DNA from: Planctomycetaceae bacterium
GTDB lineage: Bacteria > Planctomycetota > Planctomycetia > Pirellulales > Pirellulaceae
Length of the DNA stretch: 9,600 nt
NCBI GenBank assembly: GCA_007124535.1
Contig: SLEY01000374.1
Location: forward strand, 1-9,600
Direction: 5' to 3'
Shown: positions 1-7,927 of the stretch, one piece after another
How positions within the stretch are numbered: position 1 is the first letter of the stretch
Layout of the letters: every line of letters begins with the position of its first letter
The notes under the pieces: model-generated
What the model was told of the DNA's origin: nothing
Database searches by the model: none
Seen by the model: the letters and a program-made list of their open reading frames with translations, nothing else
Made by a program: the position numbers and the translations under genes

Positions 1-9
1 AAGCGGGGC

Positions 10-462
10 TCACTGGCGAGCGGCGGTGAAGAGGGCTTGGCAGTCGGCTTCGAGGATGCCGCCGATCAGGTGGCAGTGCCAGCCGGGACTGCGTCGCACC
101 AGTTCTTCGGCCAGTATGTCGATTTGCCGCCAGCCGTGCCGCTGCAGGAACCGGATCGAGGCGCCGTAGACCACGGTCGTGATGCCCGTCCAGAAGATCG
201 CGCCCTGGCACATCGGGCAGGGCTCGGCCGTCGTATACAGCGTCAGGTTCCGCCCGTCAAAATCGGGCTGGGATTGGACCAGGCGGTTGATGGCGTCGAT
301 CTCTCCGTGCCAGGTGGGATTCTGTTCCGATCGATTCCAGCCCTCGGCGACGATCTGACCGCGGGAGCGGTCGACGATCACGGCTCCGAAGGGCAGTTGC
401 GGAACCTGCTGAGCCAATTGAATCGTCCGCCGCATGAAGTGTTCGTGGTCGCTGTGACTCAT
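10..462 (-). CDS. CDA-fold nucleoside/guanine deaminase (GuaD/TadA-like)
   Basis: The 150-aa product is a zinc-dependent hydrolytic deaminase of the cytidine deaminase-like superfamily. The signature is complete: PFGAVIV at residues 24-30, zinc/proton-shuttle motif H52-G-E54 and zinc cysteines C82 and C85 in EPCPMCQGAIFW. Such enzymes convert an amino group on a purine or pyrimidine to a keto group in the cytoplasm. PFGAVIV and the GAIFW after the cysteines resemble guanine deaminase GuaD more than tRNA adenosine deaminase TadA, but the exact substrate cannot be fixed; HGE replaces the usual HAE. The length is normal for the family. I chose the ATG at 462 because it starts MSHSDHEHFMRR, has a purine-rich GGAAGGAAAG ribosome site just upstream, and overlaps the methyltransferase stop as ATGA. 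The frame stays open far upstream, but that part is a shadow of the methyltransferase. It is the third gene of the unit and is probably made by translational coupling. Confidence 0.9.
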   Translation of the reverse strand: MSHSDHEHFMRRTIQLAQQVPQLPFGAVIVDRSRGQIVAEGWNRSEQNPTWHGEIDAINRLVQSQPDFDGRNLTLYTTAEPCPMCQGAIFWTGITTVVYGASIRFLQRHGWRQIDILAEELVRRSPGWHCHLIGGILEADCQALFTAARQ

Positions 463-3400
463 GGCGATCTTTCCTTCCGATAATCCGTCTCGTTGCGTTC
501 CAGCAGCCGGGCCAGGACCTCGTCCCGCACGTCTTCCGGCCAGCTCAGCCGCCACCGCCCTTTCCCCGCCCCGTGGCATTCCCTGCCGGAACCATGGGAC
601 TCTTCGCCCGGCCCGCCCGAACCGGTAGGATCCGGCCGGAATTCGCAATCCATGGCGCCGACCAAATCGTGCCAGCCGTAGGCTTGGAAGACCGCACGAT
701 CCAGTGCCGCGTGCTGTTGCCGCAAATGCTCGATCGCCGGCGACGTCTCCCGGGGATCGTGGAAGCGGTTGTAGGTTTTGGTCAGTCCCTGGTCGTGTTC
801 GATCATCAATACGGCTCGAAACTCGTGGTACTCGCGGCCGGCGCGGTCCAATTCGCGAATCCTTCCGCCGCTCGCCGGAGCCTCCGGGTCCCCGCCCGGC
901 GCGAGGGTTCCGGATTGAAGTACGCCGGAGGGGAAAGGGAAGGTGAGGAAGCAATCGGACGGATTGTATCGCAGATCGTCTTTCATGGACGAGCACAGGA
1001 ACCGCGCCCAGGCTTCGTGGATCCGCGATTGCAGGCAGGTGAACCAGGACCAAGCGGCCGTGGTGATGACGTTCAGACTGTTCGCGAACACGGCGTCCGG
1101 CCGGCAGAACACGAACGCCAGGTGCGGTGTGGCTTGGGCGTTCGTCACCAGCACCCGGTCCCGTCCCGCGAGGCGGGCGTTCAATTCCCGGCGGGACGCG
1201 GCGAACTGCCACCAGCGCGCCGCGACATCCCGGTTCCAGGTGTTCTTCGGCGGCAGCGCGGTCCGTACCGGTTTCACCCGCCGCTCGACAATCCGCAGGA
1301 GTTCCGGCCAGCCTGCGCGGGCCTGGTCTTCGGTCAGGTCGCTCAGATCGATGACGAAGCGGTGGTGGGCCTGGGTCGGACTGGCATGCACCTCCTCGCC
1401 GCCCAGATAAGGCAAGATCCGTTCGGCATTTCCCGGGTTGCGGGCGATCAGCCGGTGCATTTCCGCCAGGGGACTGGCGATGCCCTGCCGATCGCGGTCG
1501 TCAAAGGTGAATCCCATTCCCAGCACAATATGGCCTTGGAACGCTTTTCCCGCGTTGCTCTTCAATCGTTGCGGTTCCCGATCCCAGCCGCGGTGGACCA
1601 GGAAGGCGGTGATCGTATCGACCGGCCGGCCGTCCAGGCGTTTCTGACCGCGGTAGGCGCCTTTGTAAATGTGCACCACGCTGGCCACCACGGCGGCGGA
1701 ACCGGGCCAGGAGAGCCGGCGCCGGGCGTGATAGATGTCCCCGTGATGCGCCCGGATCCAAGCCAGCCCCGTGGCTCGCGTATCGCCCTGCCCCACCGTG
1801 TTCGTCGCCAGGAATCCGAGCGTGCCGCAGTGGCGGATCAAGCCGAAAGCGCGGCGGAAGAAGTGGGCGACCAGGTCGGCGTTTCCGTGACTGCCCTCGT
1901 GGATCGTCTGCAGCCACTGGCGGTAAGCGTCCGGGTGGCCTTTGGCCAGGGTGTTCTTGCCGGCGAAGGGCGGATTGCCCACACAGGCATCAAAACCGCC
2001 TCGAGAGGCGAACACTTCCGGGAACTCGAGTTCCCAGTGAAAGGCGGGCAGGGGCGACGTGCCGTGCCGCAGTTCGGCGACCGCCGCCAGCACCCCCCCT
2101 TTCGAACCCAACCCGTCCGGATCGGACGTGGCGAGCAGTTCGGCCAGCAATCGCCGCCGCTGCTGCTGACGCCCGGACTCCCGGGGACACCCGAAGAAGG
2201 CGCTCACGCACGCGTCGCCGATCCCACGGACGGGGCGCAGGGCCCGTTCGGCTTTCGCCCGCAGGCGGCGCCGGGCGTCCGGCTTTTCGCTGCCGAGTTC
2301 CCTTGCCCGGATGCGGGCTTCCGCCGCTCGGTCCAACCGGTCCTGCAACCGCTCCTTCAACCCGGGGGGCGCGCCGGCAGGCTTCCAATGGAACGCCAGG
2401 ATCTGCTGGCACGTCAGCCCGACCAGGGCATCGCCGCAGCGCAGGGAATGATCCAGATAGGCCAGCGGCGGCTCGCCGGCGCGGGTCAACAACCACAGCG
2501 AAAGGCGCGCCAATTCGACAGCCAGCGGATTCTTGTCGACACCATACAAACACCGGCATGCGACCAGCCGGCGAGCGGCGGCGACCAACGGCGGTCCGGC
2601 TGCCAGCCCGGCCGGAACCGCATCGTGGGCGGACCAGGCGCGGAGCAGGTGGTCGCCCAGCTGGCGGCAGGTCTCCAAGAGAAATGCCCCGCTGCCCATC
2701 GCCGGGTCACATATCGTCAGATTCAGGATCTGTTCCGGACGCGGGTAGCCGGGCCCGGGTTTTCCCGAGTCACAGCCGTCCCCCCGCTCCGCGCCAACGC
2801 GGGCCGTCCCCGCCGCCTCCGCCGACGCGTCCCCTTGCCGAAGGATCGGCTCCAACGTCCGGCGGACAATCGGTTCGGTCAGGGCCCGCGGCGTGTAGTG
2901 CGAGCCGCTCCCCCGCCGTTCGTCCGACGCGGTCAGAATCAGGCTCCCGGCCGGTACGACGCGCGGCGTCAGATGCCAAGCGACTTTGGCTGCCAGCGCC
3001 GCGACCACCGCCTCCGTGTCCGTCGCTTGCCGGAGCTGAGCCGCCGCCTGCTTTCCCAGCGTGTGACCGGTCCGATTGCGAAACCATCGCTCGCGCCGGT
3101 GCGGCGGCAGGGCAAGCAACTCGTCCAGATCCACGGTTCGGGGCGCCCCCCGCTTGCCGGTCGATTTGAAGGCCAGCGTGCGGCCGGCCGCCCTCCGGAC
3201 CTCGAAACCCAACACGGCTTCATAAAGGCTGCCCAACTGCTCCACCGCCAGGCTGCCAAGCGCCGGGCGGTTCCCGTCCCGCACCAGCAGATGGTGCAGA
3301 ACTCGGCTGACCACGGCGTCGGATAGCGGGGGAACGACCAGTGGCGTCTCCTGCCGAGGCGGGGCGAGTTGTTGGAACCGTGCCAGCAGATGCGACCAGC

Positions 3401-3839
3401 CGAGGTAACGCTGGTCCAACGCCGCCGGAGCCCGCTGGGCATCCGCTCGCAACCGCTCGAACAGCTCCGCCCACGACGGACCGGACTCGCCCTCATCCTG
3501 CCGCCACAAATGGCGCTGCTCTGCGTAGAGCAGGAACACCCATCGCATGAGCACCGTCAGCAGCTCGGTCGCCAACGGGCCAGGCCGGGCGGTAAACGCT
3601 GAAATCGGCGGCCTGGCCGCCGAGGCAGGGTCCGCCGTTTGACAACCCCGCAGCAATTCGAACAGCGCCGCTTGCACCCGATCCGCCAGACAAGAAACCA
3701 CATCCGGCGGGGCTTCGGCAAACGAGCCGTGGCTCTCGGAAACCACCGGCCGCAACGCTCGCCGCAAGCGCGGAGCCCCGATGGCCCTCCGATCACGATC
3801 CGCCCGTTCGGGCAGCGATTCCAGCGGCACGGGCATCAC
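459..3839 (-). CDS. Eco57I/PglX-like N6-adenine DNA methyltransferase (type IIG-like)
   Basis: The 1126-aa product is a large class I SAM-dependent DNA methyltransferase expected to methylate adenine N6. Motif order is that of the Eco57I family: a helical N-terminal part with RWVFLLYAEQRHLW (99-112) and LGSLYEAVLGFEV (202-214); motif X, GSHYTPRALTEPIVRRTL (312-329); motif I, DPAMGSGAF (378-386); GVDKNPLAVELARLSLW (433-449); and catalytic motif IV, NPPF (622-625). The C-terminal target-recognition half has RWWQFAASRREL, LQSRIHEAWARF, DLRYNPSDCF and FPFP (about 875-970), and a tail with AYGWHDL (1053-1059). I see no PD-(D/E)xK nuclease motif in the N-terminal 300 residues, so it may be methylase-only or PglX/DrmMI-like. 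No BREX, DISARM or restriction partner is in the window. Low-complexity linkers lie at about 336-369 and 1066-1094. The start is GTG 3839 or ATG 3836; both overlap the sulfatase TGA. The 3' end overlaps the deaminase start by four bases. Confidence 0.9.
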   Translation of the reverse strand: MMPVPLESLPERADRDRRAIGAPRLRRALRPVVSESHGSFAEAPPDVVSCLADRVQAALFELLRGCQTADPASAARPPISAFTARPGPLATELLTVLMRWVFLLYAEQRHLWRQDEGESGPSWAELFERLRADAQRAPAALDQRYLGWSHLLARFQQLAPPRQETPLVVPPLSDAVVSRVLHHLLVRDGNRPALGSLAVEQLGSLYEAVLGFEVRRAAGRTLAFKSTGKRGAPRTVDLDELLALPPHRRERWFRNRTGHTLGKQAAAQLRQATDTEAVVAALAAKVAWHLTPRVVPAGSLILTASDERRGSGSHYTPRALTEPIVRRTLEPILRQGDASAEAAGTARVGAERGDGCDSGKPGPGYPRPEQILNLTICDPAMGSGAFLLETCRQLGDHLLRAWSAHDAVPAGLAAGPPLVAAARRLVACRCLYGVDKNPLAVELARLSLWLLTRAGEPPLAYLDHSLRCGDALVGLTCQQILAFHWKPAGAPPGLKERLQDRLDRAAEARIRARELGSEKPDARRRLRAKAERALRPVRGIGDACVSAFFGCPRESGRQQQRRRLLAELLATSDPDGLGSKGGVLAAVAELRHGTSPLPAFHWELEFPEVFASRGGFDACVGNPPFAGKNTLAKGHPDAYRQWLQTIHEGSHGNADLVAHFFRRAFGLIRHCGTLGFLATNTVGQGDTRATGLAWIRAHHGDIYHARRRLSWPGSAAVVASVVHIYKGAYRGQKRLDGRPVDTITAFLVHRGWDREPQRLKSNAGKAFQGHIVLGMGFTFDDRDRQGIASPLAEMHRLIARNPGNAERILPYLGGEEVHASPTQAHHRFVIDLSDLTEDQARAGWPELLRIVERRVKPVRTALPPKNTWNRDVAARWWQFAASRRELNARLAGRDRVLVTNAQATPHLAFVFCRPDAVFANSLNVITTAAWSWFTCLQSRIHEAWARFLCSSMKDDLRYNPSDCFLTFPFPSGVLQSGTLAPGGDPEAPASGGRIRELDRAGREYHEFRAVLMIEHDQGLTKTYNRFHDPRETSPAIEHLRQQHAALDRAVFQAYGWHDLVGAMDCEFRPDPTGSGGPGEESHGSGRECHGAGKGRWRLSWPEDVRDEVLARLLERNETDYRKERSP

Positions 3840-5338
3840 TCCCCATAGTACTCGTCGCGAAACGCATCCAGCATGGCCTGCAATCGCTGGCGCACTTCGG
3901 CATAGTCCGCTTTCTCAGCCACATTCTGATTCTCGTCCGGATCGTGCTTTAAATCGAACAAGCCCACGCCCCGCAAATCCCCTTGCCCGCCACGTGTCCG
4001 CATCTCCATATACCGGTAGCGCTCCGTCCGCACGGCATCCCCACCGCCGTGACGCGTGAAAACCGCCTGCTTATGCTCCGCCGTGTCATCATGCAGCAGC
4101 GGCAACAGACTCTGACCGTGCAAATGGTCCGGCAACGGCAACCCGGCCAGTTCGGACAGGGTCGGGAAGATGTCGATGAATTCCACTAATCGCTCGGTCA
4201 CGCGGCCACCTTCGATTCCCGGAGCGGCGATCAGCAGGGGCGCCCGAACCGCCACTTCGAAATTCGTGTGCTTGCACCAAACACCGTGCTCGCCCAGCTG
4301 CCAACCATGGTCTCCCCACAGCACAATGATCGTATGATCGCAGAGCCCGTGGCGTTCCAATTCGTCCAGCAGGCGACCGATCTGCGCGTCGATGAAACTG
4401 ACCGACGCCCGGTACCCGCGGATCAACTGGATGGCCGTGTTCGTCGAGACCGGCCCCTGTCGCGGGATACCATGATAGCGCCGCAATTCGCCCCAATTAT
4501 AGTTAAATGCTTGGGGCAGATCATGGGGAAAGAACATATTGTCAGGCAGCGACGTCTGGTCCTCCGGGTAAAGATCCCAGTACTTCTGAGGCACGACGAA
4601 GGGCAGGTGAGGCCGATAGAAGCCGCAGGCCAGAAAAAACGGCGGCTCCTGTTCCGCCAATCGTCGGAGGTCGGCCAAGGTGCGGTCGGTGACCTGATGG
4701 TCGGGGTAAAGTTCATCCGGCAGGTCGGCCCATTCGTAGGCGGGTCCGCGGTTGTCCCCCGTGGCCAGCGCCCGGTTCTCCTCCAATGCCCACCAGATAC
4801 TGGGTTTATCTGACCGCCACGGCGGCTGGGTCCAAGCCCCCGCGTCATCGTCCCGATGATGATACACCTTCCCGTTGCTGACCGTCTGGTAGCCGTGTTC
4901 GCGGAAGACGCCGGGCAAGGTGGGCACGCCTGGCGCTTCCTTTTCGGTCCAAGTTCGGAAGGAAGTGAACCGTGTGGGGGTCGGGCGCAGCCCGGTCATC
5001 AGGCTGGCCCGCGACGCCCCGCACACCGCGATGTTGCAATAGGCTCGGTTGAACCGGACGCCGCGTGCGGCCAGACGGTCCAGATGGGGGGTTACCATGT
5101 CGTCCACGCCAAAGCCCTCGATCTCGGGGCGTAGGTCATCCACGGCGATGAACAGCACATTCGGCCGACCTTCCCCGGGCGATGCGGACCACGCGGGGGA
5201 AGCGGCGGGCAGGATCCACAGAAGCAGGACGGGGAGCAAGCAGCAGCAGGTCCCCGTCACTGTCTTGCCGCGATTGGAGAACGACCGCGGGCAACCTGCG
5301 AACGGGAGCCGTCGAGACGGGAACGGGTGTGGAGTCAT
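3836..5338 (-). CDS. Secreted sulfatase, iduronate-2-sulfatase-like
   Basis: The 500-aa product is a type I (formylglycine-dependent) sulfatase that would hydrolyse sulfate esters, probably on sulfated polysaccharides, outside the cytoplasm. It has a long, basic N-region and a hydrophobic segment (about 30-48), with likely signal-peptidase cleavage after AWSA. Metal and active-site residues are present: D67-D68 in FIAVDDLRPE, C106 in CGASRASLMTG (the residue matured to formylglycine), K157 in GKVYHH, H244 in RPHLPF, D343-H344 in LWGDHGWQLGEHG and K356. The motif is C-x-A-S-R rather than C-x-P-S-R, a variant tolerated in this class. The length matches bacterial iduronate-2-sulfatase homologues. 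I prefer ATG 5338 over the upstream GTG 5377 because AAAGGGG sits 8 bases before it. The stop codon overlaps the methyltransferase start, so the sulfatase heads the unit. The true substrate cannot be read from sequence. Confidence 0.93.
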   Translation of the reverse strand: MTPHPFPSRRLPFAGCPRSFSNRGKTVTGTCCCLLPVLLLWILPAASPAWSASPGEGRPNVLFIAVDDLRPEIEGFGVDDMVTPHLDRLAARGVRFNRAYCNIAVCGASRASLMTGLRPTPTRFTSFRTWTEKEAPGVPTLPGVFREHGYQTVSNGKVYHHRDDDAGAWTQPPWRSDKPSIWWALEENRALATGDNRGPAYEWADLPDELYPDHQVTDRTLADLRRLAEQEPPFFLACGFYRPHLPFVVPQKYWDLYPEDQTSLPDNMFFPHDLPQAFNYNWGELRRYHGIPRQGPVSTNTAIQLIRGYRASVSFIDAQIGRLLDELERHGLCDHTIIVLWGDHGWQLGEHGVWCKHTNFEVAVRAPLLIAAPGIEGGRVTERLVEFIDIFPTLSELAGLPLPDHLHGQSLLPLLHDDTAEHKQAVFTRHGGGDAVRTERYRYMEMRTRGGQGDLRGVGLFDLKHDPDENQNVAEKADYAEVRQRLQAMLDAFRDEYYGE

Positions 5339-5740
5339 GGCAATTGCCCCTTTCTTGGAAGATCGACCGAGTTGCACGGATGCTTGTCCAGTGTAATCTG
5401 CGCGGAGTCGCTCGTCACGTAGTGCCGGAAATCACGGTGACGTTACCTAACCCACGTAATTGCGAACGAAAACCGCTCGAACACGTGATCATCGACAAGA
5501 ACGTCCCCTCGGATCACCAATCCCTCACTGCGGATCCACCATGGGGATCGTCGGGCAGGAATACCCAACCTACGGACGTGGGACCAACAGAGGACGGCTT
5601 CCGACGGTGTCCGCAAACGCCTCGTGATTGGACGGTTTCCCAAACGTGGCGGTGGGCCTATGATTCCAGCGGTTTGGTGTGCCGGTTGGGATTCTTCAAA
5701 TGGCGCGTCTCCGAATTCCTAAGGTTGTCGGGAGAGGTCG
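5339..5740. other. Divergent intergenic region with no convincing gene
   Basis: About 400 bases separate the divergent sulfatase and VWA genes. A minus-strand open stretch (5443-5643) and plus-strand open frames cross it, but none has both a good ribosome site and a recognisable product. The sulfatase ribosome site AAAGGGG is at 5347-5353 and the VWA ribosome site GGGAGAGG is at 5730-5737. A TATGAT hexamer at 5659-5664 on the plus strand could be a -10 box for the VWA gene, but there is no good -35 at 16-18 bases. The region probably carries both promoters. Confidence 0.6.
5390..5418 (-). promoter_or_regulatory. Candidate sigma70-type promoter of the sulfatase unit
   Basis: On the minus strand, GTGACG (5418-5413) and TACACT (5395-5390) are separated by 17 bases. 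Each matches the sigma70 consensus at four of six positions. The implied transcript would start about 45 bases before the sulfatase ATG and include its AAAGGGG ribosome site. Position and spacing are good, but hexamers of this quality occur by chance and planctomycete promoters are poorly defined. Confidence 0.3.
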
Positions 5741-7441
5741 ATGGCAAGCAAACGGTTAGTTGGTGGGGTCATTCACACTTACCAGAAGTATGATCCCCGC
5801 AATTTTCCCAGTCCCACTCAGCCTCCGGCCGACGTGGTCTCGCCCGCTTTCGAGCACATGTTGAGGTTCGGCGACATGAAGCCGTTGACCGCGGAGGAAT
5901 TATCGCAGGCCGTCCACTTGGACCCGGACCAGATCGCTGGCCTGGGACCTTCGTTGGATGCGTTGATCGCCCTGCTTTTGGAACGGAAACGAAAGATTCT
6001 GGCTCGATACGAGACTGGGGGTGTGCTGCGCGCGGCCCAGCGTCACTATGTGCGGCGGGCCCAACGCCTCCAACCACCTCCCCCCTTAAAGAAGGAGTAT
6101 CGGCGGAGTGTGGTAGGGGAACAGTTGTTCGATTTGGAGCGGCTTTGGTATGCCGTCGGGGATGACCGCTCGGTTTTCGCTCGAGGGCTGGTCCAGTTGA
6201 TCCAGACCTTGGGCGAGAAATACCTGGTGGAAGAACTTGCCGCGAAGTACGATTTCACGGGGAAGACCCCCCTGACGGTTCCCGAGGCTTTGGAAATCAA
6301 GGAGGAATTGGAGAAGATCGATGAACTCCTCAAACAGCTCGAACAGGCTCGAAAAACAGCTCAAATCGGAGTCATCGATTTGGAATCCCTGGCCGAATAC
6401 AGTGAGCCGGGAGACATCCGGGGATTACAGCAGCTGCAGCAGATGGTCGAGGACTACTTGCGCGAGATGGCGGAGCGCCAAGGGCTGACAAATGAGCAGG
6501 GCGCCTTCCAGCTGACCCCTCAGGCCTACCGACTATTTCAAGGCAAGCTGCTGGAACGGATCTTCAGTCACCTGCAAGCCTCGCGCAGTGGACGGCATCC
6601 CGCCTCGGTGCAAGGCGAGGGGGCCGTCGAAATGCAGCAGACCAAACCCTACGAGTTCGGGGATTCTCTGGCCCAGATGGACATCCCTCAGTCCATGATC
6701 AACGCCTTGGTACGAGAAGGTGCGGGGGGCAGGGTGCGCTTCCAACCGGAAGATATCGTCGTTCATAAAACGCGGAACCCGCCGAAATGTGCGACGGTGC
6801 TGATCCTGGACATGAGCGGTTCCATGCGCTACGACGGTCAGTATGTCCACGTCAAGCGGATGGCGCTGGCTTTGAACGGGCTGATTCGCAGCGAATATCC
6901 GGGCGATCGCCTGCATTGCGTCGAAATGTCCACGTTTGCTCGGCGACGCCCCGACGGCGAGATCATCGAACTGCTCCCCAAGCCGGTCACGATTTACGAC
7001 CCGCGGGTTCGCCTGCGGGTGGATATGAGCCGCCAGGACATCAGCGAACAGTTGATCCCGCCGCATTTCACCAACATCCAGCATGGCCTGCAGATCGCCA
7101 GGCAGTTGCTGGCAACTCAGGACACGCCCAACCGGCAAATCATCTTGATCACCGACGGTCTCCCGACCGCCCATTTCGAGGGCAGCTGGCTGTACATGCT
7201 GTACCCCCCGGATCCGTTGACCGAAGCAGCGACCATGCGCGAGGGGGCCTTGTGCGCTCGCGAGGGCATCACCTTGAATCTGTTCCTGGTGCCCAGCTGG
7301 TCCCAATCCCGCGAAGACGTGCAGTTCGCCCACCGACTGGCCGAATCGACTCGCGGCCGGGTGTTCTTTACCGCCGGTCGCGACCTGGAACGTTATGTCA
7401 TCTGGGACTACGTCGATCGCCGCCGTGAGATTGTCGCCTAG
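5741..7441 (+). CDS. VWA domain protein, COG4867-like
   Basis: The 566-aa protein has a C-terminal von Willebrand factor A domain (about 350-555) with an intact metal-ion-dependent adhesion site: D357-M-S359-G-S361, T444 in PHFTNIQHGL and D472 in LITDGLPT. The N-terminal half is mostly helical and charged. It has GDMKPLTAEELSQAV (44-58), a likely coiled coil at about 183-205, and TKPYEFGDSLAQMDIPQSMINAL (about 301-323) just before the VWA domain. This layout matches the uncharacterised COG4867 group as I remember it. Such proteins usually work with a MoxR or Mg-chelatase-like AAA+ ATPase in metal-dependent remodelling, but none is in this window. There is no signal peptide or membrane segment, so it is probably cytoplasmic. 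GGGAGAGG (5730-5737) ends three bases before the ATG. It is divergent from the sulfatase and converges on the lipoprotein gene with a 21-base gap that holds no strong terminator. Molecular function is unknown. Confidence 0.88.
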   Translation: MASKRLVGGVIHTYQKYDPRNFPSPTQPPADVVSPAFEHMLRFGDMKPLTAEELSQAVHLDPDQIAGLGPSLDALIALLLERKRKILARYETGGVLRAAQRHYVRRAQRLQPPPPLKKEYRRSVVGEQLFDLERLWYAVGDDRSVFARGLVQLIQTLGEKYLVEELAAKYDFTGKTPLTVPEALEIKEELEKIDELLKQLEQARKTAQIGVIDLESLAEYSEPGDIRGLQQLQQMVEDYLREMAERQGLTNEQGAFQLTPQAYRLFQGKLLERIFSHLQASRSGRHPASVQGEGAVEMQQTKPYEFGDSLAQMDIPQSMINALVREGAGGRVRFQPEDIVVHKTRNPPKCATVLILDMSGSMRYDGQYVHVKRMALALNGLIRSEYPGDRLHCVEMSTFARRRPDGEIIELLPKPVTIYDPRVRLRVDMSRQDISEQLIPPHFTNIQHGLQIARQLLATQDTPNRQIILITDGLPTAHFEGSWLYMLYPPDPLTEAATMREGALCAREGITLNLFLVPSWSQSREDVQFAHRLAESTRGRVFFTAGRDLERYVIWDYVDRRREIVA

Positions 7442-7462
7442 CGGAAGGAACGATCCTCCGGC

Positions 7463-7873
7463 TTAACTGCCCGGCTCCGGGGCGGATTCGAAATCAGGGA
7501 CGAACGGGTAGTCATCATCCAACCACTCGTCATAGTCGGGCGACGTCAGGGGAATCGGTTCGGTGAACTCGTCTTCCCAATCCGCAACCTGGTCGCTGAT
7601 GGTGGTGAACGAGGCGGGGTGCGCTCCTTGATGAATCGGCCCCGACTCGGGCCAAGCTCTCCACACCGTACCATGATAGCCATAGTCATAATCCGAGGCG
7701 CAGTAGTACGGCTGCGCAGGCGGCTGCGTCAATTTCGCCAAGCGCCGGGGACTGATCAGACTGCTCGGACGATGGTGGATCACGGGGGAATGCACACACC
7801 CGGCGGTTACCACGATCCAGACCAGCAGGGTGGCTTGAAGCAGGAACCGGCATGGGGAGCGGAAAGCTGTCAT
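7463..7873 (-). CDS. Small acidic lipoprotein, unknown function
   Basis: The 136-aa product begins with a lipoprotein signal: basic MTAFRSPCRF, a hydrophobic stretch (10-22) and lipobox VTAGC with acylated C26. The mature part is Pro/Tyr-rich, contains YGYHGTVWRAWPE (64-76) and ends in a strongly acidic tail (SPDYDEWLDDDYPFVPDFE, 111-129). The Y-x-x-T-x-W-R-x-W-P pattern resembles short secreted planctomycete proteins I recall, but I cannot name a family. It is likely anchored in the cell envelope. A TTG at 7885 would add four residues, but the ATG at 7873 gives a more usual signal peptide; only a weak GGATG-like ribosome site precedes it. It lies 54 bases downstream of the polysaccharide-export gene on the same strand, so co-transcription and a shared envelope role are reasonable inferences. 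Confidence 0.75.
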   Translation of the reverse strand: MTAFRSPCRFLLQATLLVWIVVTAGCVHSPVIHHRPSSLISPRRLAKLTQPPAQPYYCASDYDYGYHGTVWRAWPESGPIHQGAHPASFTTISDQVADWEDEFTEPIPLTSPDYDEWLDDDYPFVPDFESAPEPGS

Positions 7874-7927
7874 GAGTTCATCCAACGCATTTTTGAACCG
7901 GCAATGAAATATCCCGTGGGCAGCAAC

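Noticed and set aside
463..1212. N-terminal extension of the deaminase frame up to 1212
   Set aside because: The extension is Arg/Pro-rich out-of-frame translation of the methyltransferase gene. The internal ATG at 462 begins the conserved deaminase and has a ribosome site and an ATGA overlap.
2303..3169. 288-codon plus-strand frame rich in Pro, Arg and Ser
   Set aside because: It is a shadow of the methyltransferase, with composition typical of out-of-frame GC-rich DNA.
573..3326. 917-codon plus-strand open frame opposite the methyltransferase
   Set aside because: It is antisense to a gene with clear methyltransferase motifs, is rich in Arg/Pro/Gly, and has no recognisable domain. Long antisense frames are expected in GC-rich coding DNA.
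5182..5793. 203-codon plus-strand frame across the divergent region
   Set aside because: It overlaps the sulfatase signal-peptide region antisense and the VWA start out of frame, and resembles no protein family.
7442..7462. Possible bidirectional terminator between the VWA and lipoprotein genes
   Set aside because: Only an AGGA/TCCT four-base stem is present and there is no U-run on either strand.
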